DNA from: Metaclostridioides mangenotii
GTDB lineage: Bacteria; Bacillota; Clostridia; Peptostreptococcales; Peptostreptococcaceae
Direction: 5' to 3'
DNA: 64,000 nt
Assembly (NCBI RefSeq): GCF_017873185.1
Contig: NZ_JAGGJX010000002.1
Location: 248,001-312,000, forward strand
Shown: one piece after another, positions 24,486-34,146 of the stretch
Numbering within the stretch: position 1 is the stretch's first letter
Layout: each line of letters opens with the position of its first letter
Notes under the pieces: generated by a model
What the model saw: the letters and a program-made list of their open reading frames with translations, nothing else
What the model was told of the DNA's origin: nothing
The model's database searches: none
Program-made: the position numbers and the translations under genes

Positions 24486-24974
24486 TTATATAGTATGGTC
24501 ATTTTCTTCTTTTATTTCTATTGCTGTTTCATAGAATTTAGCTAAAACAAAACATAAAAATCCTATTGCTAAAGATACAAATGAAACTACAATCGATGAC
24601 ATGATAGTTAGTCCATATAAGTATATATTAAAAATGTAATATAATGATATTTGAATAATGTTAAATATTAAAATTTCACTAAAGGACCAAAATGATATTA
24701 GTTTCAAATATCTAGGTATTTCTCTTGAAAATATTTGTTCCGATGCTATTATCTTGCATAAACGCTTTAAATTAAATAATGCTATAAGATAAGGAGCAGC
24801 ACAAATATATATTCCTATTGATATATTCATTGGCATATTACTTCCAACTATTCCCAAACCAGATTTAAAATAAGCAGTTAGTATCAACGGTGTTGCCAAA
24901 AGCACAAGTATAGTTAAAATAATTCCTACCAAAACAATTTTATCTAATATTTTTAAACTTAAGTCTTTTTTCAT
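24486..24974 (-). CDS. DUF2975-type four-helix membrane protein
   Basis: A 162-residue protein with four hydrophobic helices (about residues 10-32, 50-70, 92-120, 125-150). The short loop LCKIIASEQIFSREIPRYLKLISFW between helices 2 and 3 is the usual DUF2975 signature. Members normally pair with a YozG-like XRE regulator in a two-gene operon; none is intact beside this one. GAGGTAAC precedes the start, which overlaps a short ORF by ATGA. Function unknown; possibly a membrane-bound modulator of the missing regulator. Confidence 0.7.
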   Translation of the reverse strand: MKKDLSLKILDKIVLVGIILTILVLLATPLILTAYFKSGLGIVGSNMPMNISIGIYICAAPYLIALFNLKRLCKIIASEQIFSREIPRYLKLISFWSFSEILIFNIIQISLYYIFNIYLYGLTIMSSIVVSFVSLAIGFLCFVLAKFYETAIEIKEENDHTI

Positions 24975-25087
24975 AATGTTACCTCAACCTTCCCTGTAGA
25001 TATAAATATTTTATATTCTTTGCTTAACATTTCTTTGTTTAATACTTCTATTTCTAATATTGTAACCTCAATTTCTTCACTAAACAT
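24971..25087 (-). CDS. Short ORF coupled to the DUF2975 gene
   Basis: A 38-codon minus-strand frame (MFSEEIEVTILEIEVLNKEM and a TGKVEVTL end) whose TGA overlaps the DUF2975 start as ATGA. The coupling suggests a true upstream cistron or the end of a once longer gene, since no ribosome site precedes its ATG. Not recognised. Confidence 0.3.
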   Translation of the reverse strand: MFSEEIEVTILEIEVLNKEMLSKEYKIFISTGKVEVTL

Positions 25088-25612
25088 ATATTAACATGTT
25101 TTTTGACAAAAAACAATAAGAAAATATCGAAAAACAATAAATAAATATTAATTATCAATACCGAGAAAAGCAAATATATTAGTAGGAGCTTAATTGATAT
25201 ATCTTATCGATAAAAACATTTTTTGAGATAAGTTTGCGAAGAACAGGTACAACTAATAGTTATGAAGGAAAGGCACTTTTTTCTGAATATTTTTAATATA
25301 GACATTATCTATATTTGTATTGAATATATAGATAAAAGTGTATACAATGTTAATAATATGTAAAATATTTAACGATTTTTAACAATATCATTTCTAAAAA
25401 TATCACAAGGTCAAATCTTAGTGAAGGTAACTTAGGCTTAGCTTCATAAGTAAACTCATCAAAGTAGTCCATTAAGTTATAGAATATTAGTTTTCAAATG
25501 TCGCAGAGTTTTCTATATAAAGTTGAAAATTCTTTGATATAAAATTAAGTCTTGCTGAGTACTTAAATCAAAACTCAGAGAAACTAAATTCAATAACAAG
25601 GAGGCGTTTGTA
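25088..25612 (+). other. Long leader/promoter region before the AGCS symporter
   Basis: No ORF. AT-rich, with several small inverted repeats such as CTGAGT/ACTCAG (about 25554-25577) near the ribosome site AAGGAGG. I looked for glycine and lysine riboswitch cores and for GTAAA-N6-TTTAC boxes and saw none. The function of the unusually long spacer is unknown. Confidence 0.3.
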
Positions 25613-27016
25613 ATGGAAGTACTATCGAAAATTGTAAATGCAGTAAATGGTATCTTATGGGATAAAAATATCCTACTATTTTTACTTGTTGGAACAGGTG
25701 TCTGGTATACATTTCAATTAAAATTTATTCAAATTAGAGGTTTTGGAGAAGGATTTAGAAGAACTTTTGGTGGTTTATTCAAAAAGAGTGAAAAAGCTGA
25801 CGCAGAGGGGATGTCACAATTTCAATCATTAGCTACGGCAGTGGCGGCTCAAGTAGGAACTGGGAACTTGGCTGGTGCAGCTACGGCTATTGCAGTCGGT
25901 GGACCTGGAGCAATATTTTGGATGTGGATAAGTGCATTTTTCGGTATGGCGACAATCTATGCAGAAGCTACAATGGCACAAAAATATAAGCAAATCGGTG
26001 ACGATAACACAGTAACAGGAGGCCCTGTTTATTACATACAGGGAGCATTTAAAGGGAAATTCGGTAAAATATTAGCAGGTTTTTTTGCAGTGTTTATTAT
26101 ACTTGCTTTAGGATTTATGGGGAATGCAGTACAATCAAATTCTATCGCGGCTGCGTTTGATATCGCTTTTGGTTTTAATCCGCTTTTAGTCGGTGTTGTA
26201 TTAGCAGTCTTATCATTTATAGTGTTTTCAGGTGGTATTGGAAGAATAGCTAAAGTTACAGAAACAATCGTACCTATTATGGCATTATTTTATATTATAG
26301 GAGCTTCAATTGTTATTTTTGCAAACTATAAGAATATACCTTTGGCATTCCAAGAAATATTTGTAGGAGCATTTGCACCTCAGTCGATTGCAGGTGGAGT
26401 TGTCGGGGCTACTATTCAAAAGGCTATGAGTAAAGGTGTTGCACGTGGATTATTCTCAAATGAAGCTGGTATGGGTTCTACACCTCATGCTCATGCTGTG
26501 GCGAAGGTTGATTATCCATCAGAACAAGGATTTGTTGCAATGATGGGGGTATTTATTGATACTTTTGTTATATTAAATTTAACAGCTTTAGTTATTATTA
26601 CAACTCGTTCTGTGACTCCAGATGCTTCTCTTATAGGTACTGCACTTACTCAAGCAGGATTTTCATCAGTATTTGGTAAGTTTGGAGATATTTTTATAGC
26701 TATTTGTATGTTCTTCTTTGCTTTTTCTACTATAATTGGGTGGTATTTCTTTGGAGAGGCAAATATAAAATATCTATTTGGAGCAAAGTCTGTTAAGGTA
26801 TATGCAGTATTAGTTTGTGTTTGTGTATTACTTGGAACACTGGGAGAAGTCTCTATTGTATGGACAATGTCAGATATGTTTAATGGACTTATGGTTATTC
26901 CCAACTTAATTGCATTGCTTGCTCTTACTGGAACTGTTAAGACTGTACATAATGATTATATTAAGATAAATGGTGGAATAAGTTCTAAAGGTAAAAAGAA
27001 GAAACCTACAGCTTAA
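25613..27016 (+). CDS. Sodium:alanine/glycine symporter (AGCS family)
   Basis: A 467-residue transporter with about eleven membrane helices. Family blocks visible are the N-terminal LFLLVGTGVWYTFQLKFIQ, AQVGTGNLAGAATAIAVGGP and SNEAGMGSTPHAHAVA. It imports alanine or glycine with Na+. AAGGAGG precedes the ATG and a terminator follows. It lies just upstream of the sigma-54 activator and methionine gamma-lyase, so in context it may feed amino-acid fermentation. No box for that activator was seen in its own upstream region. Confidence 0.9.
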   Translation: MEVLSKIVNAVNGILWDKNILLFLLVGTGVWYTFQLKFIQIRGFGEGFRRTFGGLFKKSEKADAEGMSQFQSLATAVAAQVGTGNLAGAATAIAVGGPGAIFWMWISAFFGMATIYAEATMAQKYKQIGDDNTVTGGPVYYIQGAFKGKFGKILAGFFAVFIILALGFMGNAVQSNSIAAAFDIAFGFNPLLVGVVLAVLSFIVFSGGIGRIAKVTETIVPIMALFYIIGASIVIFANYKNIPLAFQEIFVGAFAPQSIAGGVVGATIQKAMSKGVARGLFSNEAGMGSTPHAHAVAKVDYPSEQGFVAMMGVFIDTFVILNLTALVIITTRSVTPDASLIGTALTQAGFSSVFGKFGDIFIAICMFFFAFSTIIGWYFFGEANIKYLFGAKSVKVYAVLVCVCVLLGTLGEVSIVWTMSDMFNGLMVIPNLIALLALTGTVKTVHNDYIKINGGISSKGKKKKPTA

Positions 27017-27040
27017 TAATATATAGATAATATGGTTATA

Positions 27041-27079
27041 AAGTACTCCTATCTTGAATGGAAGAAGGAGTACTTTTTT
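27041..27079 (+). terminator. Terminator after AGCS symporter
   Basis: AGTACTCCT (27042-27050) / AGGAGTACT (27066-27074) followed by six T. Confidence 0.8.
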
Positions 27080-27218
27080 GTATAGGTAATTCTCTTAAAT
27101 AAATTACTCACTATAGGAATTTAATATACGAAGGTCATAAGCTAGATTTAATATTTTCAATACAATATAATGAATACTGTAAAGGGCAACGACTTTTAAT
27201 AATGGAGGAGAAGATTGT

Positions 27219-28793
27219 ATGATTAGACTCGAAATAAATACAGAAGATCGATTAGGCATTACAACTGAAATATTGTACAAGCTTTATAACAAAAAAATAG
27301 ACTTAGTATCTATGGAAGTTTTTCCGAAAAAGGTTTGTGTAAAAATAGACGATATTGATGCCAAAACTAAAGAAATATTAAAAGAAGCTATTTGCAATAT
27401 AGATGATGTAATATCGGTAAATGAAATACAGTTGTTATCGTATGAAAAAAATGAACAACAACTTCTTGCTGTTATTAACTCTGTGGATGAAGGAATTATA
27501 TCAATAGATAAAGATTTTAGAATTAATATTTTTAATAATTACTGCCAAGAACTATTTAACTATAAGAAAGAAGATGTAATCGGAATAGATATTAGAGATA
27601 TTGTAGGTAAAAACGATGCAATTGTAAATCTAGTAAACGAAGGTATTGAGTACGATAATATAAAAGCTAGTTTACAACATAATAATACTACAAGTAGTTA
27701 TATAACTACAGGCAGAAGAATAACTAACGATTATGATGAATCAGTAGGCGCAGTCATTTCTATAAAAGATGTTAATAAAGCTAGACAACTTGTGAAAATA
27801 ATAAATACTAACAATGATGGACCTTTTAAAAATATTATAGGTGATAGTAAAAGTATAGAAAATGTAAAAAAAGTAACAGCGGCAATAGCTAATAGTGACT
27901 CAACAGTCTTGTTAAGAGGAGATAGCGGTACTGGTAAAGAGCTATTCGCAAATGCAATACACGATTTGAGTGATAGAAATGATAAAAGATTTGTAGCTAT
28001 TAACTGTGCAGCTCTACCAGAAAATCTGTTGGAAAGTGAGTTATTCGGTTATGAAAAAGGGAGTTTTACAGGAGCTATGCAAAATGGTAAAGAAGGTCTA
28101 TTTAAAGAAGCTAATTGTGGAACGATATTTTTAGATGAAATTGGAGAATTATCAATGTTTATACAAGCGAAACTACTCAGAGTTCTCCAAGAAGGTAAGA
28201 TAAGAAAAATCGGAAGTAGCAAGGAAGAAAAAATTGATGTTAGAGTAATAGCGGCTACTCATAAAAATCTTGAACAGATGATAAAAGATGGAGAGTTCAG
28301 AGAGGATTTATATTATAGATTAAATGTAATCCCAATAAAGATACCTAGTTTAAAAGAGAGATTAGAAGATATACCTATATTAGTTCAATTCTTTATAGAT
28401 AAACTTAATAAAAAGTTAAAAAAAGATATAAAAGGATTTAAAAAAGAATTTATAGATGAGCTAATGTGTTATGATTGGCCAGGTAATGTAAGGGAACTTC
28501 AAAACTTAGTTGAGAGGTCTATGAATTTATGTAATGGTGATATTTTAACTTCTAAGGATATTGTTAGCGGTTCGATTTGCAAAAATGAGGATATTGTATA
28601 CAATTTTGTTGAAAAAGAGAAGATAGAGCCGAAATCATTAAAAGAAGAAATGGAGGATTATGAAAAAGAAATAATTAATAAGGTATATAATAGCGAAAAA
28701 AGTTATAGAGAAAGTGCGAAAATACTCGGTATATCACATACTGCTGTAATGAATAAGGTTAAAAAGTACAATATTAAGGAAATAAAATCATAG
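27219..28793 (+). CDS. Sigma-54-dependent activator, ACT-PAS-AAA+-Fis (TyrR-like)
   Basis: A 524-residue enhancer-binding protein. Residues 1-70 form an ACT-like domain ([19 protein letters not shown]) for amino-acid sensing. Residues 85-190 form a PAS domain ([20 protein letters not shown]). Residues 205-430 are the AAA+ motor with Walker A GDSGTGKE, the sigma-54 contact loop GSFTGA, Walker [11 protein letters not shown] and an arginine finger region. The last 50 residues hold a Fis-type helix-turn-helix ([22 protein letters not shown]). The plan is that of TyrR. TyrR-like boxes and a -24/-12 promoter lie just downstream, before methionine gamma-lyase, its likely target. GGAGGAG precedes the start. 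Confidence 0.92.
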   Translation: MIRLEINTEDRLGITTEILYKLYNKKIDLVSMEVFPKKVCVKIDDIDAKTKEILKEAICNIDDVISVNEIQLLSYEKNEQQLLAVINSVDEGIISIDKDFRINIFNNYCQELFNYKKEDVIGIDIRDIVGKNDAIVNLVNEGIEYDNIKASLQHNNTTSSYITTGRRITNDYDESVGAVISIKDVNKARQLVKIINTNNDGPFKNIIGDSKSIENVKKVTAAIANSDSTVLLRGDSGTGKELFANAIHDLSDRNDKRFVAINCAALPENLLESELFGYEKGSFTGAMQNGKEGLFKEANCGTIFLDEIGELSMFIQAKLLRVLQEGKIRKIGSSKEEKIDVRVIAATHKNLEQMIKDGEFREDLYYRLNVIPIKIPSLKERLEDIPILVQFFIDKLNKKLKKDIKGFKKEFIDELMCYDWPGNVRELQNLVERSMNLCNGDILTSKDIVSGSICKNEDIVYNFVEKEKIEPKSLKEEMEDYEKEIINKVYNSEKSYRESAKILGISHTAVMNKVKKYNIKEIKS

Positions 28794-28854
28794 TGTCTAA
28801 ATATATAAATATATGAATAAAAAAGCAGATAGATAGTATTAATTGTAAAAAAAG

Positions 28855-28924
28855 CGTAAATAAACATTTACTGCTGTAAAGAAAAGTTTACGATAAATAT
28901 AGAAAATGTAAATATATATTTACA
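28855..28924 (+). promoter_or_regulatory. Three TyrR-like boxes, enhancer of the methionine gamma-lyase promoter
   Basis: Three sites fit GTAAA-N6-TTTAC: CGTAAA/TTTACT (28855-28872), TGTAAA/TTTACG (28875-28892) and the perfect palindrome TGTAAA/TTTACA (28907-28924). Each has exactly a 6-bp centre. Centre spacings are 20 and 32 bp, about two and three helical turns. They lie about 110-180 bp upstream of the -24 element, the usual enhancer distance for sigma-54. The consensus equals the TyrR box, which fits the TyrR-like activator encoded upstream. Confidence 0.75.
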
Positions 28925-29036
28925 GCGTGAATTTAATTTAAAATAAAGTTCTATTATAATTGTGAAAACGTTTCAGTAAGTGAAGCTTTTTCAATGTATT
29001 CGTTAAAAAAATATTTTTCTGTGTACAAATCTAATC

Positions 29037-29053
29037 TTGGTATGAGAATTGCT
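29037..29053 (+). promoter_or_regulatory. Sigma-54 (-24/-12) promoter of methionine gamma-lyase
   Basis: TTGGTATGAGAATTGCT has the GG (29039-29040) and GC (29051-29052) elements separated by exactly 10 bp and matches TTGGCAC-N5-TTGCW well. It lies 43 bp before the ATG. Confidence 0.75.
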
Positions 29054-29095
29054 TTTATATAATAGCGTAAATAAAATATTAGGAGGAATTAAAAA

Positions 29096-30289
29096 ATGGA
29101 AAACTTAAAAAACGCTAAATTTGGAACAAAAACTGTACACGGTGGATATGAAAGAGATACAAGAACAGGAGCTTTAACTACTCCTATTTTCCAAACTTCT
29201 ACATTCGTGTTTGATAGTGCTGAACAAGGAGGAAGAAGATTTGCTCTTGAAGAAGGCGGATATATATATTCAAGATTAGGTAACCCAACTAATACTCAAC
29301 TTGAAGACAAAGTTGCGTTACTTGAAGGTGCAGAAGCTTGTGTTTCAACTGCTTCTGGAATGGGTGCTATAACTTCTGCATTATGGTCTGCGCTTAAGGC
29401 TGGGGATCATGTTGTAGCAAGTAAAACTTTATACGGTTGTACATATGCTATGTTTAATCACGGAATCAGCAGATACGGAATAGAGGTATCATTTGTAGAT
29501 GCTTCAAATTTAGAAGAAGTTAAAGCTGCAATGAAAGCAAATACAAAAGTTGTTTATTTAGAAACACCTGCAAATCCTGATTTAAAATTAATAGATATCG
29601 AAGCTGTTTCTGAAGTTGCTCACAGTGTAGAAGGTTGTATGGTATTTGTTGATAATACATTCTGTACTCCTTACCTACAAAGACCATTAGAATTAGGTGC
29701 TGATGTTGTTGTTCACTCTGCTACTAAATACTTAAATGGACACGGTGATGTAGTAGCTGGGTTCGTTGCTGGTAAATTAGATTTTATAACTCAAGTAAGA
29801 TTATTCGGAATCAAAGATATGACAGGTTCAGTATTAAGCCCATTTGACGCATACTTAATAATTAGAGGAATGAAAACGCTTCAAGTAAGAATGGACAGAC
29901 ATTGCGCAAGTGCAATGGTAGTTGCAGAATTCTTAGAAAGCAATGAAAATGTAACTCAAGTTAATTATCCAGGACTAAAAAGCTTCCCTCAATTTGAATT
30001 AGCTCAAAAACAAATGGATAAACCAGGTGGTATGATAGCATTCGAAGTTAAGGGCGGATTAGAAGCTGGTAAAAAACTATTAAACTCTTTAGAATTATGT
30101 ACATTAGCAGTTAGCTTAGGTGATTGTGAAACATTAATACAACATCCTGCTTCAATGACTCACTCTCCTTACACTCCAGAAGAAAGAGCTGAAGCTGGTA
30201 TATCAGAAGGTTTAATAAGAATATCTGTTGGTCTTGAAGATCCAGAAGATATAATAGCAGACTTAAAACAAGGTCTTGATAGATTATAG
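29096..30289 (+). CDS. megL: Methionine gamma-lyase, PLP-dependent
   Basis: A 397-residue Cys/Met-metabolism PLP enzyme; length matches MGL. It splits methionine to methanethiol, ammonia and 2-oxobutyrate, supplying energy and sulfur. The PLP lysine is in [12 protein letters not shown] near residue 210. [13 protein letters not shown] near 114 has the Tyr-x-Cys that separates methionine gamma-lyases from cystathionine enzymes. The phosphate contacts are in [14 protein letters not shown] precedes the ATG. It is transcribed from the sigma-54 promoter with three activator boxes. An NhaC-type transporter follows across a partial terminator, so the two probably form one functional unit. Confidence 0.92.
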   Translation: MENLKNAKFGTKTVHGGYERDTRTGALTTPIFQTSTFVFDSAEQGGRRFALEEGGYIYSRLGNPTNTQLEDKVALLEGAEACVSTASGMGAITSALWSALKAGDHVVASKTLYGCTYAMFNHGISRYGIEVSFVDASNLEEVKAAMKANTKVVYLETPANPDLKLIDIEAVSEVAHSVEGCMVFVDNTFCTPYLQRPLELGADVVVHSATKYLNGHGDVVAGFVAGKLDFITQVRLFGIKDMTGSVLSPFDAYLIIRGMKTLQVRMDRHCASAMVVAEFLESNENVTQVNYPGLKSFPQFELAQKQMDKPGGMIAFEVKGGLEAGKKLLNSLELCTLAVSLGDCETLIQHPASMTHSPYTPEERAEAGISEGLIRISVGLEDPEDIIADLKQGLDRL

Positions 30290-30331
30290 AAATTAGAAAC
30301 ACCCATACAAACTACCTTTAAAAAATAATAA

Positions 30332-30368
30332 GGGAGAAGATGTTTTTTAATCAATATCTTCTCCTTTA
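30332..30368 (+). terminator. Terminator (possibly partial) between megL and nhaC-type gene
   Basis: GGAGAAGAT (30333-30341) / ATCTTCTCC (30356-30364) with a short T-run. The transporter starts 33 bp later with no clear promoter, so read-through is likely. Confidence 0.6.
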
Positions 30369-30400
30369 CTGTACATAAAATTTAAAAGGAGACCAAAATT

Positions 30401-31819
30401 ATGCAAGAATCGAATAAAGATACAGGGACAGAAACAGGTAAAGAAATAAGTAAAGAAATAAGTAAAGAAATAAGTAAAGAAATAAGTAAAGAAACAGGTA
30501 AAGGCAATGCAATTGCACTTGCTCCAATTGCTGTCTTTTTATTACTATTTATGGGATGCGGTATAGCAACTGGTGATTTTTATAAAATGCCAGCTTTAAT
30601 AGCCTTTATAGTGGCCGCAGCAGTTGCTTTTATGATAAATCCCAAAGGAAAAAAAGACTCTTTCGATACTAAAATGGACGTTTTTTGTAAAGGTGCTGGA
30701 GATAGCAATATAGTTATTATGTTGGTCATATTTTTATTAGCAGGCGCTTTTGGAAGTGTTGCAGCATCAATGGGAGCTGTAGACTCAACAGTAAACATGA
30801 GTTTATCTGTTCTTCCGCCAAATTTATTAGTAGCTGGACTATTTCTAGTTGTATGTTTTATATCCATATCTATGGGAACATCAGTTGGTACTGTTTCTGC
30901 ATTGACACCAATAGGTATAGGAATAGCTCAAAAGACGGGAATACCATTGGAGTTCTTAGTAGCAATCATAGTAGGTGGAGCGATGGTAGGAGATAATTTA
31001 TCTATGATTTCAGACACTACTATTGCGGCTGCAAGTACTCAAGGCTGTCAAATGAAGGACAAGGTTATAAAAAACTTCTTTGTGGTACTACCTGCTGCAC
31101 TTGTAAGTCTTATAATAATTCTAGTGATGACTTCAGGTGTTCAAACTGTTCCAGGTGAAAGTCATCCCTTCCAAGTAGTTAAAGTTTTACCATATCTCGG
31201 TGTATTAGTTGGAGCATTGGCCGGACTTAACGTTTTCATGTTACTAGGTGTAGGAATAGTATTTGCTGGAGCTATAGGTATCTTCACAAATTCTCTTAGC
31301 ATGTGGGGCTTTATTGAAGCTATATCTAAAGGGATGGCAGGAATGCAAGAGCTATGTCTACTAGTTTTAGTGGTAGGGGGAGTTATTGGATTAATTAAAC
31401 ACAACGGTGGTATGGACTTTATTCTTAATTACGTAACTAGCAAAATTAAAAGTAAGAGAGGCGCAAAGTTTGGTATAGCGATTCTATCAAGTGTTATCGA
31501 TCTTTGTACTGCAAATAACACTATTACAATTATCACAGCAGGGCCTTTAGCTAAAGATATAGGTGAAGAATACGACCTAGATCCAAGAAAAATAGCCAGT
31601 ATTTTAGATATATTCGCTTCTTGTTGGCAATGTATGATACCATATGGTGCTCAAATACTTACAGCAGTAGGTATAGCAGGCGTTTCATCAGTTGCCGTAA
31701 TCAAATATCTACACTATCCATTATTCCTACTTATTTTCGGTATTATTTCAATTACTATTGATTTCCCTGAGTTAATTGCGAAGAGAAAAGTCGATAAACG
31801 AGAAAAGACTTTAAGTTAA
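30401..31819 (+). CDS. NhaC-family Na+/H+ antiporter-like transporter
   Basis: A 472-residue membrane protein with about eleven helices after a charged 38-residue tail. NhaC-family signs are FMGCGIATGDFYKMPAL, GTVSALTPIGIGIAQ, GGAMVGDNLSMISDTTIAAA and CTANNTITIITAGP. NhaC proteins swap Na+ and H+, or in MleN-type members malate/lactate. Its place after megL suggests transport linked to methionine or 2-oxobutyrate. The N-terminal tail is made of repeated KEIS units encoded by a 12-bp tandem repeat, which is unusual for the family. AAAGGAG precedes the ATG. Confidence 0.88.
   Translation: MQESNKDTGTETGKEISKEISKEISKEISKETGKGNAIALAPIAVFLLLFMGCGIATGDFYKMPALIAFIVAAAVAFMINPKGKKDSFDTKMDVFCKGAGDSNIVIMLVIFLLAGAFGSVAASMGAVDSTVNMSLSVLPPNLLVAGLFLVVCFISISMGTSVGTVSALTPIGIGIAQKTGIPLEFLVAIIVGGAMVGDNLSMISDTTIAAASTQGCQMKDKVIKNFFVVLPAALVSLIIILVMTSGVQTVPGESHPFQVVKVLPYLGVLVGALAGLNVFMLLGVGIVFAGAIGIFTNSLSMWGFIEAISKGMAGMQELCLLVLVVGGVIGLIKHNGGMDFILNYVTSKIKSKRGAKFGIAILSSVIDLCTANNTITIITAGPLAKDIGEEYDLDPRKIASILDIFASCWQCMIPYGAQILTAVGIAGVSSVAVIKYLHYPLFLLIFGIISITIDFPELIAKRKVDKREKTLS
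30428..30499 (+). repeat. 12-bp in-frame tandem repeat in the antiporter gene
   Basis: Four identical copies of AAAGAAATAAGT (30440-30487), flanked by degenerate copies ACAGAAACAGGT and AAAGAAACAGGT. Each copy encodes KEIS, so copy-number change by slippage keeps the frame and only alters the cytoplasmic tail length. Confidence 0.9.
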
Positions 31820-31902
31820 TATAGAGTAAGTTCAATATAGGAAAACCTTTTTGGTAATTTAATATCTTTAGTTATAAATGTTATATATAAATACACATGA
31901 AT

Positions 31903-31947
31903 AGATGTACATCTAGAGATTTTGCTCTAGGTGTACATCTTTTTTAT
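31903..31947 (+). terminator. Terminator after NhaC-type gene
   Basis: AGATGTACATCTAGAG (31903-31918) / CTCTAGGTGTACATCT (31925-31940) then T-run. Confidence 0.85.
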
Positions 31948-32108
31948 TTCTTAATACTAATTATATCAACTATATAAATTGACTCCAAATAATTTTTAAA
32001 ATCTAGAAGCTATTATAGCATTAGGGATTTTGTTATAATTATGTTTAAATCCATATAAAAAGTATATTTATATAATAAGTAATAAAATAATAAATACGGA
32101 GGGGAACA

Positions 32109-32912
32109 ATGGAAGAATCAAAACTTATTGAATATATAAAAATAAATCCTTTAACTATAAAAACTATAGACAATCCAACAGATGAGATGAAAATAGCGGC
32201 CATTTTAAAAGATGGAACTGCATTAAAATATATAGAAAACCCAACTAGGGAGATGCAAGAATTAGCAATAGATAACAATGTTAGAGCAATTGAATATATA
32301 GATAACCCCACAGAAGATATGATGATAAAAGTTGTAAACGATGGTTGGAGTAGTTTAGAGTATATTAATAATCCGACTGATAAGGTCGTCAAATTAGCGA
32401 TAAATCAAGCTGGATGGGCTATCCAGTACATTGAAAATCCTAATGAGGAGTCGCAATTGTTAGCAGTTAGAAAAAATTATGATTCAATAAAGTATATAAA
32501 AGACCCTTATGAAAGCGTGGAAAAAGAGGCTGTAAAAATAAATTCTGTAGCATTAAGATATATTGATACGCCTACACATAATGTAGAGCTTATGGCTATA
32601 AAGGAAGATGAGTCGGCTATCGGGCTTATAAAAAATTTGGATAAGAAAAAAATGCTGGAGTTTTTGAAAGCTAATATTTTAGTGATTAAATATATCGTAA
32701 AAGATGTAACTAAATATGAATTAGAGGAAGTATTGAAAAAAGTATTATCAAAGGAAGACGTCGATGAAAAATATATTAGAGATTTTTTAAATTGTAGAAC
32801 TATAGATAGAGATAGCGAAACTATGCCAATTGATAAGATAATATTTATTTCTAAATTCGGAAGCAAAAAGGCAAAGAAAATAGCTGTAGATGAAAAGTTA
32901 AAACTTATATAG
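32109..32912 (+). CDS. 22-residue-repeat protein of unknown function (DUF4116-like)
   Basis: A 267-residue protein built of seven tandem 22-residue units from about residue 18 to 171. The consensus is N-P-T-x-E-M-x-x-x-A-(I/V)-x-x-x-x-x-A-(L/I)-x-Y-I-(D/E), for example NPTREMQELAIDNNVRAIEY. Each unit should form a helix pair, giving a curved solenoid as in HEAT or DUF4116 proteins, suited to binding another protein. The last 95 residues are helical and charged. The next two genes (MoxR ATPase and VWA protein) are on the same strand, so this may be a scaffold or client for them. CGGAGGGG precedes the ATG. Confidence 0.7.
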   Translation: MEESKLIEYIKINPLTIKTIDNPTDEMKIAAILKDGTALKYIENPTREMQELAIDNNVRAIEYIDNPTEDMMIKVVNDGWSSLEYINNPTDKVVKLAINQAGWAIQYIENPNEESQLLAVRKNYDSIKYIKDPYESVEKEAVKINSVALRYIDTPTHNVELMAIKEDESAIGLIKNLDKKKMLEFLKANILVIKYIVKDVTKYELEEVLKKVLSKEDVDEKYIRDFLNCRTIDRDSETMPIDKIIFISKFGSKKAKKIAVDEKLKLI

Positions 32913-32959
32913 ATGAACGATTAAGGCTTGCAATAGATGAAAAGTTAAAACTTATATAG
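32887..32959 (+). repeat. 26-bp direct repeat at the end of the repeat-protein gene
   Basis: The same 26 bases occur at 32887-32912 and 32934-32959 (47 bp apart). The first copy encodes VDEKLKLI and the stop. The second, with IDERLRLAIDEKLKLI before it, is a frame-disrupted copy beyond the stop, indicating a local duplication or a slipped C-terminus. Confidence 0.85.
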
Positions 32960-33012
32960 GCGAAAATTAAGACTTATAATAGATGATAAAGATGATATAG
33001 GAGAGGGACAAA

Positions 33013-34143
33013 ATGAATTTTATAGATACATTACAAAGCGTTGACTTAGTGTTATCTACTGGAGAAGTACCTTTAGTAGTTGGTGAAAGTGGAATAGGAA
33101 AAACCGCTTTGGCAAAGAAGCTTGCCAAGCAGAATAATTGGAGTTTAATAGTTATTGATGGGAACCTACTTAAAGAAGGTGAAATAGGAGGTCTTCCAAC
33201 TGTGGAATCATATATAGATATTAATTCCGACGGAAATGAGAAAGAAAAAAAGATGACAGTATATGCTGTTCATAACAAGTTAAGGGATATAGATGAAGAA
33301 ATATCTAAAGGTAAGACAGTTCTTTTATTTATAGATGAGATAAATCGTTGCGAGCATACGGTACAGCAAGAGCTTATGAATTTAATATTAAATAGAGAAA
33401 TCAATGGATACAACTTGCATGATGATGTAAAAATTTTGGCAGCGATGAACCCCTCAAGTAAATATGGTTCAGATTTTGATTATCAGGTTGTGGATATGGA
33501 TGCAGCTCAAGAAAATAGATTTGTGTGGCTTAATATGGAAAGTGATTATGTACAGTGGCTAAAATGGGCGATAGATGTAGGGATTGAACAAAAGGTTGTT
33601 GAGTTTATTTCAACCTTCCCAGAATATCTAAATAAAACAAATGAAGACGATGTAAAGGCAACTCCGAGAAGCTATGAAAGAATTTCAAAGAGTTATAAAA
33701 TTTATAATGAGAAAAAAGATTTTATACCGAGAGCTATATTTGTAAATGTCTTAAAAGGAAATGTAGGGACGGTAATTGCAGAAGAGTTTATTAGTTTTGT
33801 TGAATCAGATAGCAGTTTATTAATATCTTATGAAGATGTGTTTTTAGGAGAAACTCTTAACGAATCTGTTGTAGAAAGAGCGATAAATGAAAGTCATACA
33901 AGACTATATCTATCGGCAATGAATATTTTAAAAATTTTAGAATCGAATATAAAATATGGTAAGTATGAATCAAACGATTATATAGATAGATTTATTGAGT
34001 TTTTAAAAATATATCCTGTAGATCTTATGGTAGGGATTATGAAGGATATGAAAAATAGTTATAGTGAGGTGTACAAAAAAGCTTTAGAGAATGAAGAATT
34101 TGTGGAGGCGTATTTTGAATCTTATAACTTGATAAGGGGATAA
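33013..34143 (+). CDS. MoxR-family AAA+ ATPase
   Basis: A 376-residue AAA+ protein. Walker A is GESGIGKT (residues 24-31), Walker B is LLFIDEINR near 112, sensor 1 is in ILAAMNPS near 147, and an arginine-rich ATPRSYERISK lies near 220. MoxR ATPases act as chaperones that load metals or remodel proteins together with a VWA partner. The next gene begins 3 bp after the stop and encodes such a partner. GGAGAGGG precedes the start. The C-terminal 150 residues are family-specific and may contact the partner. Confidence 0.88.
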   Translation: MNFIDTLQSVDLVLSTGEVPLVVGESGIGKTALAKKLAKQNNWSLIVIDGNLLKEGEIGGLPTVESYIDINSDGNEKEKKMTVYAVHNKLRDIDEEISKGKTVLLFIDEINRCEHTVQQELMNLILNREINGYNLHDDVKILAAMNPSSKYGSDFDYQVVDMDAAQENRFVWLNMESDYVQWLKWAIDVGIEQKVVEFISTFPEYLNKTNEDDVKATPRSYERISKSYKIYNEKKDFIPRAIFVNVLKGNVGTVIAEEFISFVESDSSLLISYEDVFLGETLNESVVERAINESHTRLYLSAMNILKILESNIKYGKYESNDYIDRFIEFLKIYPVDLMVGIMKDMKNSYSEVYKKALENEEFVEAYFESYNLIRG

Positions 34144-34146
34144 TGT

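Noticed and set aside
25088-25612. Possible amino-acid riboswitch before the AGCS symporter
   Set aside because: Looked for glycine and lysine riboswitch core motifs and tandem aptamer layout and saw none.
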